From Legionella drancourtii LLAP12 (GTDB lineage: Bacteria > Pseudomonadota > Gammaproteobacteria > Legionellales > Legionellaceae), in NCBI RefSeq assembly GCF_000162755.2, contig NZ_JH413827.1:1-50528 (forward strand): a DNA stretch of 50,528 bases, in the 5' to 3' direction. Positions 35,789 through 44,469 of the stretch are shown here, in pieces (positions within the stretch are counted from its first letter, which is position 1; every line of letters starts with the position of its first letter). The position numbers and the translations under genes are program-made. Below the pieces are notes generated by a model that saw only the letters and a program-made list of their open reading frames with translations, did no database searches and was not told the DNA's origin.

Positions 35789-36036
35789 TTAACTTCTTAG
35801 TCCCAGAGAGTGCTCTCGGTTAGAATCATCATTTTCAGACTGCTCATCCTCTGAAAAATCTTCGTCCGATGAACATGCTTCAATTTGCTCATCAAAATCA
35901 GAGCTATTATTTTCATCATCCTCATAAAGAGGATCATCCCCGTCAAATAATTCCTTTATTACTTTGTTTTCGTCTTCATTTTTTTGCTATCTTCGGTAAC
36001 ATTTTTTTGAGGCAATTCGAAAATTATAGTTAACAT
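35789..36036 (-). pseudogene. Small acidic ORF broken at an A7 run
   Basis: From the ATG at 36036 the frame reads MLTIIFELPQKNVTEDSKK and then stops soon after a run of seven A (35979-35985 on the plus strand). Shifting frame at that run restores a continuous acidic sequence (NEDENKVIKELFDGDD, later SSDFDEQIEACSSDEDFSED) that ends EHSLGLRS at 35789, giving about 82 residues. The acidic tail with the end LGLRS resembles the end of the J-like protein at 3695 (LGTFRS). It could be a decayed effector gene, a phase-variable gene or a sequencing error. No ribosome binding site was seen. Confidence 0.4.
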
Positions 36037-36085
36037 ATTTACATATATGTATAATTGTTAATTTCTAGACGAGTTAGAATTAAGA

Positions 36086-37123
36086 ATGCTTACTACAGAT
36101 GTTCGCGCCACCTTGTCTTTAGATAAATCAGCGTACAGCGATGAGGAATTAATAACTATTATTTCTCAACAACTTTTTGCGGGAAACTATACGAATTATA
36201 GCTTATTAATAGATACTTTCTGTTCCCCCCAATTTAAAAAAAATAGCCAACCAGAGTACCTATTAGAAAAAAGCATTCACAACCTGAGGGCTCAATGTGA
36301 GCAAAAAAGCGCGGAAGGATGTAGCCATGCCATGGTATTGTATGGACTTTTATATTGTTTTGGCATTGGTTGTCACATTGACTATCCCAAAGCCATTCAG
36401 TTTCTTGATGAGGCAATTCAATTAGGCAACGCTAATGCCATGAATAATCGCGCCTATATGCATCTACACGGCCAAGGTGGGACAGTGAATGTTGCTGAAG
36501 CCATTAGGATTTATGAAGAGGCGATTCAATTAGGCGATGTTGACGCTATGAATAATCGCGCCTGGATGCATCAATACGGCCAAGGTGGAACAGCGAATGT
36601 TGCTGAAGCAATTAGGCTTTATGAAAACGCAATAAGACATGGCTCTTCTAATGCTGCTACACATCATCTTAATCTCATTGAGATTAATAATAGCACGGCC
36701 AAGCTTTTGTTAGATTTAATTTGGGATGAGTTACTGACAGGCCAGTCATTTTCTAAGCGCACCTTAGATTCCTTAAGACAGTTCTGTAAAAAGGATGTAG
36801 TTAATCGCTTAAAGGCATCACCTTTAGGGACAAGCCTTGCTTTTTTAAAACAATTAAAAACCAATCTTCAGCATCCCTTAACTCTGATTATCAATGAGAG
36901 CCCAAATGAGAACAACGAATTCCAATCGCTTATGGCGCACGCGCTTTCTCTACATAACACGAGAGTGACCTTTTTTTGCTCCATACCAGCAAATGAAGAG
37001 TCTTGTCCGTTAAACCGCTTACCTCTTGAAATGAAAATGCACCTTTTTTCTTTCGTTCAACCTGGTTTGGAGCATGATAAAGACCAAGATTATTTTTTAC
37101 CATCTCGTCAACAACGCTCCTAG
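36086..37123 (+). CDS. Sel1-repeat protein, paralogue of the one at 2.2-3.5 kb
   Basis: 345 residues. Three to four 36-residue Sel1-like units lie at about 95-205 (GQGGTVNVAEAIRIYEEAIQ then LGDVDAMNNRAWMH). A C-terminal domain (LIWDELLTGQSFSKRTLDSL then PLGTSLAFLKQLK) is clearly homologous to that of the Sel1 protein at 2230-3546. The end LPLEMKMHLFSFV again resembles an F-box first helix (LPxEhhxxhhSh). It has fewer repeats than its paralogue (438 residues). The last residues are polar (DYFLPSRQQRS). Binding-scaffold effector is the likely role. The start codon has no strong ribosome binding site. The upstream intergenic region carries the broken acidic ORF in the opposite direction. Confidence 0.8.
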   Translation: MLTTDVRATLSLDKSAYSDEELITIISQQLFAGNYTNYSLLIDTFCSPQFKKNSQPEYLLEKSIHNLRAQCEQKSAEGCSHAMVLYGLLYCFGIGCHIDYPKAIQFLDEAIQLGNANAMNNRAYMHLHGQGGTVNVAEAIRIYEEAIQLGDVDAMNNRAWMHQYGQGGTANVAEAIRLYENAIRHGSSNAATHHLNLIEINNSTAKLLLDLIWDELLTGQSFSKRTLDSLRQFCKKDVVNRLKASPLGTSLAFLKQLKTNLQHPLTLIINESPNENNEFQSLMAHALSLHNTRVTFFCSIPANEESCPLNRLPLEMKMHLFSFVQPGLEHDKDQDYFLPSRQQRS

Positions 37124-37146
37124 AGAAAATAATTAGCTTTTCTCTA
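37121..37146 (+). terminator. Hairpin terminator of the second Sel1 gene
   Basis: TAGAGAAAA (37121-37129, including the stop codon) pairs with TTTTCTCTA (37138-37146) around an eight-base loop. Confidence 0.5.
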
Positions 37147-37383
37147 ATAGGTTTTGCGACTGCCCACCCTTAACTCAGATTAGCCTTAGCGCTCCGCACT
37201 AATAAACCACTAAAATTTTGACCCAAAACACACAGTAGGTCTAAATAAACATACATGTACAAAGGCAATCTCCTGAATCGCGGTATAAAAGGTTTATAAT
37301 AAACTTATTATTAGTTAAACTAATTGTGCCTCCAAATAAAATTCGTGATAATAAATAATTAATACACAACTGATTACCAACCG

Positions 37384-38391
37384 ATGCCAAACATTCTAAA
37401 CGATATTGATTTAACTCCCTTAAATACATTGCACTTAAAATCAACAGCATCTCATTATGTTGTCTTAAATCAAGTCGAACAATTAGATGGAATTAGAAAG
37501 ATTATTTCTAATTTTTCCAAGTTCTTTATCTTGGGAGGAGGGAGTAATTTAATTATACCTACCCGATATCAAGGTTTAGTTATTCATAATAAGTTACGTG
37601 GTATCACAATTACTAAAGTTGGCCAAGAACAGATTGTTACGGCAATGGCTGGCGAGAACTGGGATGCATTTGTGGCTTATTGTAATACTCATGGTGCTTT
37701 TGGGTTGGAAAATTTAAGCTTAATCCCTGGCACGGTGGGTGCATCGCCAATTCAAAATATTGGTGCGTACGGAGTCGAGGTTAAAGATTTTATTAAAGAG
37801 GTTTTGGTATATGATCTTCAAACTGCAAAACTGGTTATTCTTAGCAACAACGAATGTCAATTTAGTTATCGAAACAGTTTTTTAAAAAATAATTCGCGTT
37901 TTATAGTTATTAGCGTTAGTTTTACTTTATTAACGGAGCCTAATCTGAATGCTAATTACGGTGATGTAGCACAAAGACTTTCATCTTTAACTAATCCAAT
38001 ACCGTATGACTTGCGTAATATAATCATTAGTATTCGTCAAAGTAAATTACCTGACCCTAACAAGCTAGGTAATGCAGGTAGTTTTTTTCATAATCCTATC
38101 GTACCAAAAAAAATAGCGCATAAATTATGTATTCAATACCCTAATTTACCGGTGTTCCCCACACATGATCCCGAGAAAATCAAATTATCAGCAGGATGGC
38201 TGATTGATAGTTTGGGTCTGAAGGGATTACGACAAGGCAATGTTGGCATTTACCAAGAGCATGCATTGGTTATGGTAAATTATGGTGGTGCTTATCAATC
38301 AGAATTATTAGAGTTTGCCGATTTGATTCAATCGCAAATTAAAGAGCATTATGATGTAGAACTTAATATTGAACCCATTATTTTAGATTGA
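37384..38391 (+). CDS. murB: UDP-N-acetylenolpyruvoylglucosamine reductase MurB
   Basis: 335 residues. It reduces UDP-GlcNAc-enolpyruvate to UDP-MurNAc with NADPH and FAD in peptidoglycan synthesis, in the cytoplasm. The FAD-binding segment is FILGGGSNLII, followed by GLENLSLIPGTVGASPIQNI and GAYGVEVKDFI. The catalytic Ser lies in NAGSFFHNPIV, and the C-terminus has AGWLIDSLGLKG and EHALVMVN. The length and the Tyr-containing NYGDVAQRL segment match type I (E. coli-like, 342 residues) enzymes. It stands alone between an effector-type gene and a 360-base gap. The start codon ATG at 37384 has no strong ribosome binding site. Whether another murB exists in the genome cannot be seen. Confidence 0.93.
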   Translation: MPNILNDIDLTPLNTLHLKSTASHYVVLNQVEQLDGIRKIISNFSKFFILGGGSNLIIPTRYQGLVIHNKLRGITITKVGQEQIVTAMAGENWDAFVAYCNTHGAFGLENLSLIPGTVGASPIQNIGAYGVEVKDFIKEVLVYDLQTAKLVILSNNECQFSYRNSFLKNNSRFIVISVSFTLLTEPNLNANYGDVAQRLSSLTNPIPYDLRNIIISIRQSKLPDPNKLGNAGSFFHNPIVPKKIAHKLCIQYPNLPVFPTHDPEKIKLSAGWLIDSLGLKGLRQGNVGIYQEHALVMVNYGGAYQSELLEFADLIQSQIKEHYDVELNIEPIILD

Positions 38392-38752
38392 AGTTATCTA
38401 CGCTCGCTACCAATACAGATTTTAGTCACGTAGGCAGGACTGGATTGTAAAGCTCGGCTTCGGTGCTGAATGCATAAGAGCTCATTGAGCAAGCACATTT
38501 GCTGGGAAAAGCGAATGCAGCACAGTCTACAACCTTAGTCAACTATACTCACCGACAGAGCAAGGGTTTATATATGACGAATTTTCTCTCTTTAGTCCGC
38601 TTAAATCAAATTTCATGACAAAAACATGAAAATCCAGATTCATTGTTCATCAAATTATTTATAACTTCAAGTATAGGGTAATCCCCCGGTTGACATAAAT
38701 CCAGGCAATAACATTAGGATAATTAATAATGCCTGCAAAGGAATATTCATAT
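38392..38752. other. Gene-free stretch after murB
   Basis: No supported ORF. A weak hairpin TTTCATG-ACAAAAA-CATGAAA lies near 38612-38632. The earlier part (38430-38530) has imperfect inverted segments around GCTGAATGCA and GAATGCAGC. Confidence 0.3.
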
Positions 38753-38926
38753 TTACTCATTCAAAGAGTCTTTATTTACGAACTTAAGCTTATAGGATTT
38801 ATTGCCTATATTGAGATCCACTTGTTGGGAATTTTTATGCAAGGAATTCAATCCCTTAAGTAATTCTTGTCTTTGACTTGGTTTTTTTAAAATTTGTTTA
38901 ACCAAATCACTCATTGGCGCTTTCAT
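38753..38926 (-). CDS. Small hypothetical protein
   Basis: 57 residues from the ATG at 38926, selected because AGGA lies six bases before it; the frame stays open 22 codons further upstream. The sequence (MKAPMSDLVKQILKKPSQRQ, ending in NKSYKLKFVNKDSLNE) is basic, with a helical first half and a beta-like second half. It has no signal peptide or membrane segment. No family recognised; short length limits confidence. Confidence 0.5.
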   Translation of the reverse strand: MKAPMSDLVKQILKKPSQRQELLKGLNSLHKNSQQVDLNIGNKSYKLKFVNKDSLNE

Positions 38927-39142
38927 TGGACATCCTATTTTGTATTTTAGCTTATGAATAAAGTATAAAAACATCCCATTATTGCGTGCCAAGGAAGGCT
39001 GAAAACCGAGGCCAGTAATCAGGTTGCTTGCTAAAACGGGCTAAAGTCCATATAACTTTTAGCCGATAATTTTTGACTTAATATTGTGCTAATAAATCAT
39101 TGTTATTATGGAATCTGTCCTAACTTCAATAGGAAGTACCGT

Positions 39143-40204
39143 ATGTTTAAAAAAATAACCCTGATTGCTTCTCTTTTTCTTTTTTCATTAAACTCCTATA
39201 GTTATAAATTTGATACCATCGTGACTCTAGGTGACAGTTTGTCCGATAATGGAAATTTATATAATTATCTAAGTCATATCATTCCCAAATCACCGCCCTA
39301 TTATGAAGGACATTTTAGTAATGGGCCTGTATGGATTGAAAATCTATATCAGACTTATTTTCCCAATGGCAAGACGGAAAATTTTCAAGATTATGCCGTT
39401 GGTGGCGCCGGGGCAGTTCTTTCTTACAAGGAAAATTTACCCTATACATTAGATGCTGAAGTAAGTGATTATCTCTATTTACATAATTACAACAACAAGA
39501 ATAAAAGCCTTTTTGTCGTTTGGATTGGCGCCAATAACTACCTGAATGGCCCAACTAATGTGGAAGAAATCACCAGCTCTGTTGTTGATGCTATTGGTAA
39601 CAATATTGAAGCGCTTATTAGTCACGGTGCCGTGATGTTCCTCATCGTCAACATACCGGATATGGGCGTTACACCTGGGGCGAAAAAAGCAAACAATCAA
39701 GCGCTCTTGTCGGAATTAAGCGCCAAACATAATCAAAAATTAGTGGATAAGTACAATAGCCTAAAAGAACAATATCCTAATGTAAGCTTTGTTTATTTTG
39801 ATGTTAATACGGTTTTCAAACAACTAGTAGCTGACCCACAACAATTTGAATTGAGTAATACAACTGAGCCCTGTTACGATGGAGGTTACGTTAGCAGTAC
39901 TGAAGCTCGTGCAGCCGAGAATCAAGCTCAGTTAAACCTCTATTTAACACAACAGGCAAAACAAAATAATCTCGCTTTAGATGAGAAAACCAAACAGGCA
40001 ATTCTTGCAAACCCTGAACTGAAAGAAGCCCTAGCCGTCGGGTACAAAAGCAAATTAGCGCCTAGATTAACAGCAGAAGCCGCATCTTGCCCAGGTTATT
40101 TATTCTGGGATCATGTTCATCCAACCACAGCAGTTCATCAACTGATTGCACAATATGCAAAATCAACACTTGATGCATCAGGGATACAACCAATTACTCA
40201 ATAA
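39143..40204 (+). CDS. GDSL-family lipase/acyltransferase, secreted
   Basis: 353 residues from the ATG at 39143 (AGGAAG eight bases upstream); a frame extension to 39086 has no ribosome binding site. A signal peptide is evident (MFKKITLIASLFLFSLNSYS). Block I TLGDSLSDNGN holds the nucleophile Ser, VWIGANNYL is block III, and FWDHVHPTTAVH is block V with the Asp-His pair. These are the marks of SGNH/GDSL lipases, which in Legionella include the secreted PlaA, PlaC and PlaD (glycero)phospholipase/acyltransferases. Between blocks III and V is an insert of about 70 residues flanked by two Cys (EPCYDGG and AASCPGY) that probably form a disulfide loop; in PlaA and PlaC such loops are reported as sites of activation by the protease ProA. 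The exact orthologue is not assigned. Confidence 0.88.
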   Translation: MFKKITLIASLFLFSLNSYSYKFDTIVTLGDSLSDNGNLYNYLSHIIPKSPPYYEGHFSNGPVWIENLYQTYFPNGKTENFQDYAVGGAGAVLSYKENLPYTLDAEVSDYLYLHNYNNKNKSLFVVWIGANNYLNGPTNVEEITSSVVDAIGNNIEALISHGAVMFLIVNIPDMGVTPGAKKANNQALLSELSAKHNQKLVDKYNSLKEQYPNVSFVYFDVNTVFKQLVADPQQFELSNTTEPCYDGGYVSSTEARAAENQAQLNLYLTQQAKQNNLALDEKTKQAILANPELKEALAVGYKSKLAPRLTAEAASCPGYLFWDHVHPTTAVHQLIAQYAKSTLDASGIQPITQ

Positions 40205-40207
40205 AAA

Positions 40208-40238
40208 AAAGGCTCCTGGATATTATCTGGGAGCCTTA
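40208..40238 (+). terminator. Rho-independent terminator after the GDSL lipase
   Basis: AAGGCTCC and GGAGCCTT form an 8-bp stem with a 13-base loop, preceded by an A-run and followed by AATTAAT, just after the stop codon. Confidence 0.7.
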
Positions 40239-40320
40239 ATTAATAAACAAAACTTTGTTTTTAATTTACCATCTCGATGATTCTGCGGACAAGCTGCTGT
40301 GAGGATCGATGGCTAACAGC

Positions 40321-40581
40321 TTAGGGTTTGGCTATACTTTGCGTATCCGAATCAAGTTCAGAAGATTCTGATTGAGCGGATTTTTTCATGTCCATTAACT
40401 GACTCTTTAGCACCGCCTCTTTCGCAGCATTTCCTCGTGATATCGTACTAAGAATATCAGTAATTGAACTTGATTGTTTCATAAAATCCTTATGAGGCGC
40501 AGCAGATTTGTCTACCACACTCTGGTTATTGTTGCTCTTTGCAATTACAACCGTACCAGTATCAACTTCATCATGAGTCAC
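40321..40581 (-). CDS. Probable detached C-terminal part of the kinase-like gene
   Basis: 86 residues, nominal start GTG at 40581, no clear ribosome binding site. Its beginning VTHDEVDTGTVVIAK repeats the last part of the upstream kinase-like protein (VTHEEADTSTVVVKP), and its frame stays open upstream past the stop of that gene at 40605. A small indel therefore probably separated this tail from the longer protein. The segment SSITDILSTISRGNAAKEAV is helical, and the end SESSELDSDTQSIAKP is acidic and Ser-rich like a Dot/Icm export signal. If the kinase lost this tail it may have lost export; alternatively the short ORF is translated by coupling. Confidence 0.5.
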   Translation of the reverse strand: MTHDEVDTGTVVIAKSNNNQSVVDKSAAPHKDFMKQSSSITDILSTISRGNAAKEAVLKSQLMDMKKSAQSESSELDSDTQSIAKP

Positions 40582-40604
40582 AACGGTACTGTAGTCATCA
40601 CGCC

Positions 40605-42692
40605 TTACTCCGCACTTAGGATAGGTTTGACTACAACCGTACTCGTATCAGCTTCTTCATGAGTAACCATCGTGTTGTATTCATTCGTCTCAGATAAAGG
40701 AGATGCTTTTTTAGATATTTGTTGTGCCGGAACAACGGTTTCTTTCTCAAATACAGTTCTATTCTCCGTATACTTAGCTACATCTTTATCCGCAACCATA
40801 TCAGGCTCATCTCTACTGCTCAGTTGGGACAGCTGTTGCAGCAAGTTTCTTTGACTTGGTTTCATACCTGAAAGTACTCCACCATGCTCCAGATATAAGT
40901 CAACACAGGTTGCAGTAAGGTTATCCATTTTCGGCAAATCATCTTTTATATCAGTGAGTGTCGCGGCCCTGGGAACACTATATCGGCCTCCCGTTAACCG
41001 GTGAAGAAACCGCGATCCCCAACCTGCACGTTCTAAATCTTTTTTCAGTAATAATTCATCTATCTTGGCGTTATTTACTTCTTTGATATATTGGTTAATG
41101 CGTTGGAGCGGTTTTCCTTGCAACAAAGCACTGAGATTAAGCCGTGGATCTTGGAGCGTGTTGTCTATATCTTGTAATGCCTCTAGTTTCTTTTCGAGTT
41201 CAGGAGTTAATTCATCTGCATTTAAAAATTCTTTAATTAATTCAATATCTTGATGATTACTTAATTTTTCTGAAGGAGAGCGTTTATTCAGCTCATCGAG
41301 AAATTGTTCTTGTGGTAATGATATTTTGGTTAATAATGACTGAAAATGTTGCAGCGGGAGTCTTTCTGTAGGCTTGGTACGCGTTAGTTCCTGAATTAAT
41401 ACAGATATATTTCTCACATCATTAGGAGGGGATTTCATATTTTGGGTAATAGAGTTCCAATCAAGAAATTGCTGGGTAGTTTCATCCTCATCCGTACTAC
41501 TAAGCGGAACGACCCCTGATACAAACATAAATTCTTTTAATGCCATACCTACTTGATAGGACATATAAGATGGCATATCTAATGTAGTGTGGAACGCTTT
41601 ATAGTTGAGTGTCCCATTACCAACGCATTGTTGATATTCTGGTGCGCCATACATTGGACTACTGGAAATTTCCGTTACTCTAGGATTTTTAATATTCGTT
41701 AATGTTTTTCTATCACTTAAAATAACCCGCTCGCCATCAGTTAAAAAATTAGTGAGTTTAATGTCGGGATGGTAATGACCAGAATCCATTAATTTAATAC
41801 TAAAATCACTTAACTTTCCGAAAATATATTCTGCTTCATTGGCAATCCGCTCAGGTTTTTGCCCAGAAAAGCTCTCAGCGTAGCTCCTTAAATCCCCTTT
41901 CTTAGCAAACTCACTAATAACAACTGGCTGATAATTTATTTCCCCTTCTTCAGAAAAAGGCAGCATCAGCGTTGCATAATCTTCAGAAAAATATTCGCTG
42001 ACGCTCTCTGTTTGTAATGCTAATTCGTCCCCTAAATCATGGCGATCTTCAACACGAATAACTAGTTTTTCTGTTTCACCATCAACGTTAAAAATAAAAT
42101 TTTTATTATTTCCAGTAGAGCTTCCTAAAACTCGAGTCTGGTACTCATCAAAGTTTTGCTTCACAACCCCTTGAATAGCGTCTATTTTGGCATAACTCAG
42201 TGCTAAAAAATGTTTATGGCGTTGTACTTTCTCTTGAAATCCTTCATTAAACTCATAGTGAGAAGTGATCACAGTATTGTATTTTACGTAATTTTTGAGT
42301 GCCTCAGGCGTGGGATCTTGTGTAAATAAATCATTCCGCTTCTTCATTGCACTATAAAATGAACTTTGTGTTGTCCTTTCTAAGGGCGGTGCATTAAGTG
42401 TAAAATGGCGTACTGCATTAGCAAACTCCACACTTTGCAATAGTTGTGAACTATCACGGTGGATACCATAGTGTTGCAAATGTCGTTCTAAACCTGATTC
42501 ACCTAGTTGATTACGCCAAGTAACAACAGCATCATTGTCCAGATTTTTTTGAATGAAATAATTAATTCTTTGTAGAGTAAATAATTTTTTAATATCACTA
42601 TTATTATCATCACCAATCGCGTTGTAGTGCTCTACTAAAGTTTTTAACTCCTTCAAGTCTCTAATATCTGATACTTCGATTAATTTGGCCAT
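40605..42692 (-). CDS. Protein-kinase-like protein, candidate effector
   Basis: 695 residues. A kinase fold spans about 190-400: VLGSSTGNNKNFIFNV (nucleotide loop), KLVIRVEDRHDLGDELAL (beta-3/helix C), HYHPDIKLTNFL (catalytic loop, Asp310 and Asn315), ILSDRKTL (Asp327 in the DFG position) and PMYGAPEY (APE). The beta-3 Lys of active kinases aligns with Arg213, so activity may be altered. The first 180 residues and the region after 420 are helical and unrecognised (RRSPSEKL-like, TERLPLQHFQSLL). Legionella exports several eukaryote-like kinases (LegK family), but this one is not assigned to a member. The C-terminus stops abruptly after VTHEEADTSTVVVKPILSAE, with a related sequence continuing in another frame. 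It is transcribed divergently from the gene at 42874. Confidence 0.75.
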   Translation of the reverse strand: MAKLIEVSDIRDLKELKTLVEHYNAIGDDNNSDIKKLFTLQRINYFIQKNLDNDAVVTWRNQLGESGLERHLQHYGIHRDSSQLLQSVEFANAVRHFTLNAPPLERTTQSSFYSAMKKRNDLFTQDPTPEALKNYVKYNTVITSHYEFNEGFQEKVQRHKHFLALSYAKIDAIQGVVKQNFDEYQTRVLGSSTGNNKNFIFNVDGETEKLVIRVEDRHDLGDELALQTESVSEYFSEDYATLMLPFSEEGEINYQPVVISEFAKKGDLRSYAESFSGQKPERIANEAEYIFGKLSDFSIKLMDSGHYHPDIKLTNFLTDGERVILSDRKTLTNIKNPRVTEISSSPMYGAPEYQQCVGNGTLNYKAFHTTLDMPSYMSYQVGMALKEFMFVSGVVPLSSTDEDETTQQFLDWNSITQNMKSPPNDVRNISVLIQELTRTKPTERLPLQHFQSLLTKISLPQEQFLDELNKRSPSEKLSNHQDIELIKEFLNADELTPELEKKLEALQDIDNTLQDPRLNLSALLQGKPLQRINQYIKEVNNAKIDELLLKKDLERAGWGSRFLHRLTGGRYSVPRAATLTDIKDDLPKMDNLTATCVDLYLEHGGVLSGMKPSQRNLLQQLSQLSSRDEPDMVADKDVAKYTENRTVFEKETVVPAQQISKKASPLSETNEYNTMVTHEEADTSTVVVKPILSAE

Positions 42693-42828
42693 TTACATCA
42701 AGCTTAATAAAAGGTAACGCGATAAAATAATTATAGAACAATTTTTGACCATGTCGGATGCCATTAATGAGAAAGATCCCTTATTTGCTTAAGTTTTGAA
42801 TAGAAAGTTAAATAAATAATGACCATAT

Positions 42829-42838
42829 GCTATATAAT
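42829..42838 (+). promoter_or_regulatory. Possible extended -10 promoter
   Basis: TGCTATATAAT-type sequence (TATAAT at 42833-42838) lies 36 bases before the start codon of the next plus-strand gene; no convincing -35 element is seen. Confidence 0.3.
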
Positions 42839-42873
42839 ATAAACACATAAAAATTTATTTGAAAGGATTAATT

Positions 42874-43308
42874 ATGCGAATGCGATTTGATAGTAAAGCT
42901 ATAAATAATAAAAAACATTTAGGGTATGCTGCTACGCTAATTACAAAATTGTTAGAATTTACAGAATGTACGCCTTATTATCGAGTGGATATTCAACAAA
43001 ATTCGATGATAACTGTTCGCGAAAGTACAAAAAATCATCCTGATGCACAGGCTAAAGTAAAAATACAACAATTTAAAAATGCTTTACAAAAATTAGATGA
43101 AAATGGATGCTTTAAAATACAGCACATTGCTATAAAAGCAAAACCAATCAATAAAGAAGAAGAAATTAAAATACCCGCTATGCAAATCACAGAAATTAAT
43201 AGAATGAAATTAGCGGATTTATTAGGCTTAAAAGAGGGTATTAACAATGTTAATGATACAGTCTGGGAAGCCTTATGTAACGATAAAACGAACACGCATA
43301 AACCGTAA
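42874..43308 (+). CDS. Hypothetical protein
   Basis: 144 residues from the ATG at 42874, chosen for AAAGGA seven bases upstream; an in-frame TTG at 42859 is rejected. The sequence MRMRFDSKAINNKKHLGYAA is followed by a mixed alpha/beta region (PYYRVDIQQNSMITVRES), then a basic helical C-terminal half ending DKTNTHKP. No family was recognised, and there is no signal peptide. It is followed by a strong hairpin and is divergent from the kinase-like gene. Confidence 0.6.
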   Translation: MRMRFDSKAINNKKHLGYAATLITKLLEFTECTPYYRVDIQQNSMITVRESTKNHPDAQAKVKIQQFKNALQKLDENGCFKIQHIAIKAKPINKEEEIKIPAMQITEINRMKLADLLGLKEGINNVNDTVWEALCNDKTNTHKP

Positions 43309-43356
43309 ATTTATCAACCAGAATAAGATAGGTCAAATAAAACCTTACCCCACTCC

Positions 43357-43396
43357 GCTTGGGCTAAGGAGGCATAAATGCCTCCTTAGCCCAAGC
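43357..43396. terminator. Perfect 18-bp inverted repeat, likely terminator
   Basis: GCTTGGGCTAAGGAGGCA (43357-43374) pairs with TGCCTCCTTAGCCCAAGC (43379-43396) around TAAA. It lies between two convergent genes (ends at 43308 and 43470), so it can serve both. Confidence 0.7.
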
Positions 43397-43469
43397 AGTT
43401 TGGAATGTATCAATAGGCTTTTTTTCTTAAAAGCTATGGCTTAAAACCCAAGATTAGATCGTACCTGAT

Positions 43470-44240
43470 CTATTTTTTGTAATTTAAAAAATTCTCAAGC
43501 ACATTTAGAACGGCCTCTTTATCTTGCCGAATGGGAGAATGTCCAACATGCGGTAATTGAACATGCGATAGATCGGGCAATAATTTTAATGCGCCATCCA
43601 AATCAGAATCGCTAATTAAACTACCACGTTCTAAGCCACCACGTATTAATAAAACAGGGCAAGTTACTTTTGGAAATAATTCATGTTCCTTATATTGCCC
43701 AAATGTCTTATCAAATTGATTAATCATGGCGAATAGCATTTCAGGATCACATTGTCTTAATCCTTCAGGAATAGGTAATCCAGGAAAAAACTGGCTGAAT
43801 CTCAAACTTTGAATCAACAAATTAGCCTGTTCTACTTGCGCTGAAGCGAGGCGCTGCAATGGTCTTAAAGTGAGTGGTGTATCAATAAGAATTAGATTAT
43901 TCACTAGCTCAGGGTAATTAGCTGCCAACATAATTCCTATCATTCCCCCTAGAGAATGCCCCATAACAATCACATGTTCTTTAATACACTCTTTTATGAA
44001 AACATAAGCATCATTTAAATAATCCGAAAGTGTGTACGCTCCCTCCATTCGTTGCGATTGACCATGACCGCGAAAATCGAGCGCATAAACATGAAAATGT
44101 TGGGTTAACTCAGGAATAACAGGCAGAAATGATTGCCAGTGGCTAGTAGCTCCGTGAAGCAATAAAATAGCGGGGTTTTGATTAGGATACTCCATATAAT
44201 TTAGAGTTACTGTATTACATTCAAATAAATTTTCATGCAT
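43470..44240 (-). CDS. Alpha/beta hydrolase
   Basis: 256 residues with the full serine-hydrolase pattern: oxyanion strand LLHGATSHWQSF, DFRGHGQS, nucleophile elbow GHSLGGMIG, then LIRGGLERGSLISDSDL and LPHVGHSP with the catalytic His. The length is standard for the family, which covers esterases, epoxide hydrolases, haloperoxidases and C-C hydrolases; the substrate is unknown. The protein lacks a signal peptide and should be cytoplasmic. It is divergent from the gene at 44470. Confidence 0.88.
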   Translation of the reverse strand: MHENLFECNTVTLNYMEYPNQNPAILLLHGATSHWQSFLPVIPELTQHFHVYALDFRGHGQSQRMEGAYTLSDYLNDAYVFIKECIKEHVIVMGHSLGGMIGIMLAANYPELVNNLILIDTPLTLRPLQRLASAQVEQANLLIQSLRFSQFFPGLPIPEGLRQCDPEMLFAMINQFDKTFGQYKEHELFPKVTCPVLLIRGGLERGSLISDSDLDGALKLLPDLSHVQLPHVGHSPIRQDKEAVLNVLENFLNYKK

Positions 44241-44469
44241 AGAAATCCTGTTGTACTCAAACTAATTCACATTCATAAAAAAAATATTATGAGTGTAAAA
44301 AGTATAGTTCAAATTTAAAACATTTCTGAAAAATTATTCACATGCATCTGTTTTGTGTTTTTTTTTACCAGGAACATCGCTCTAAATTAAAATCAAATTT
44401 TATTAAGATTGCCATTAATTTACATTTCATGCATTATTATTAAACTTATAACAATTATAAAGAACACAT

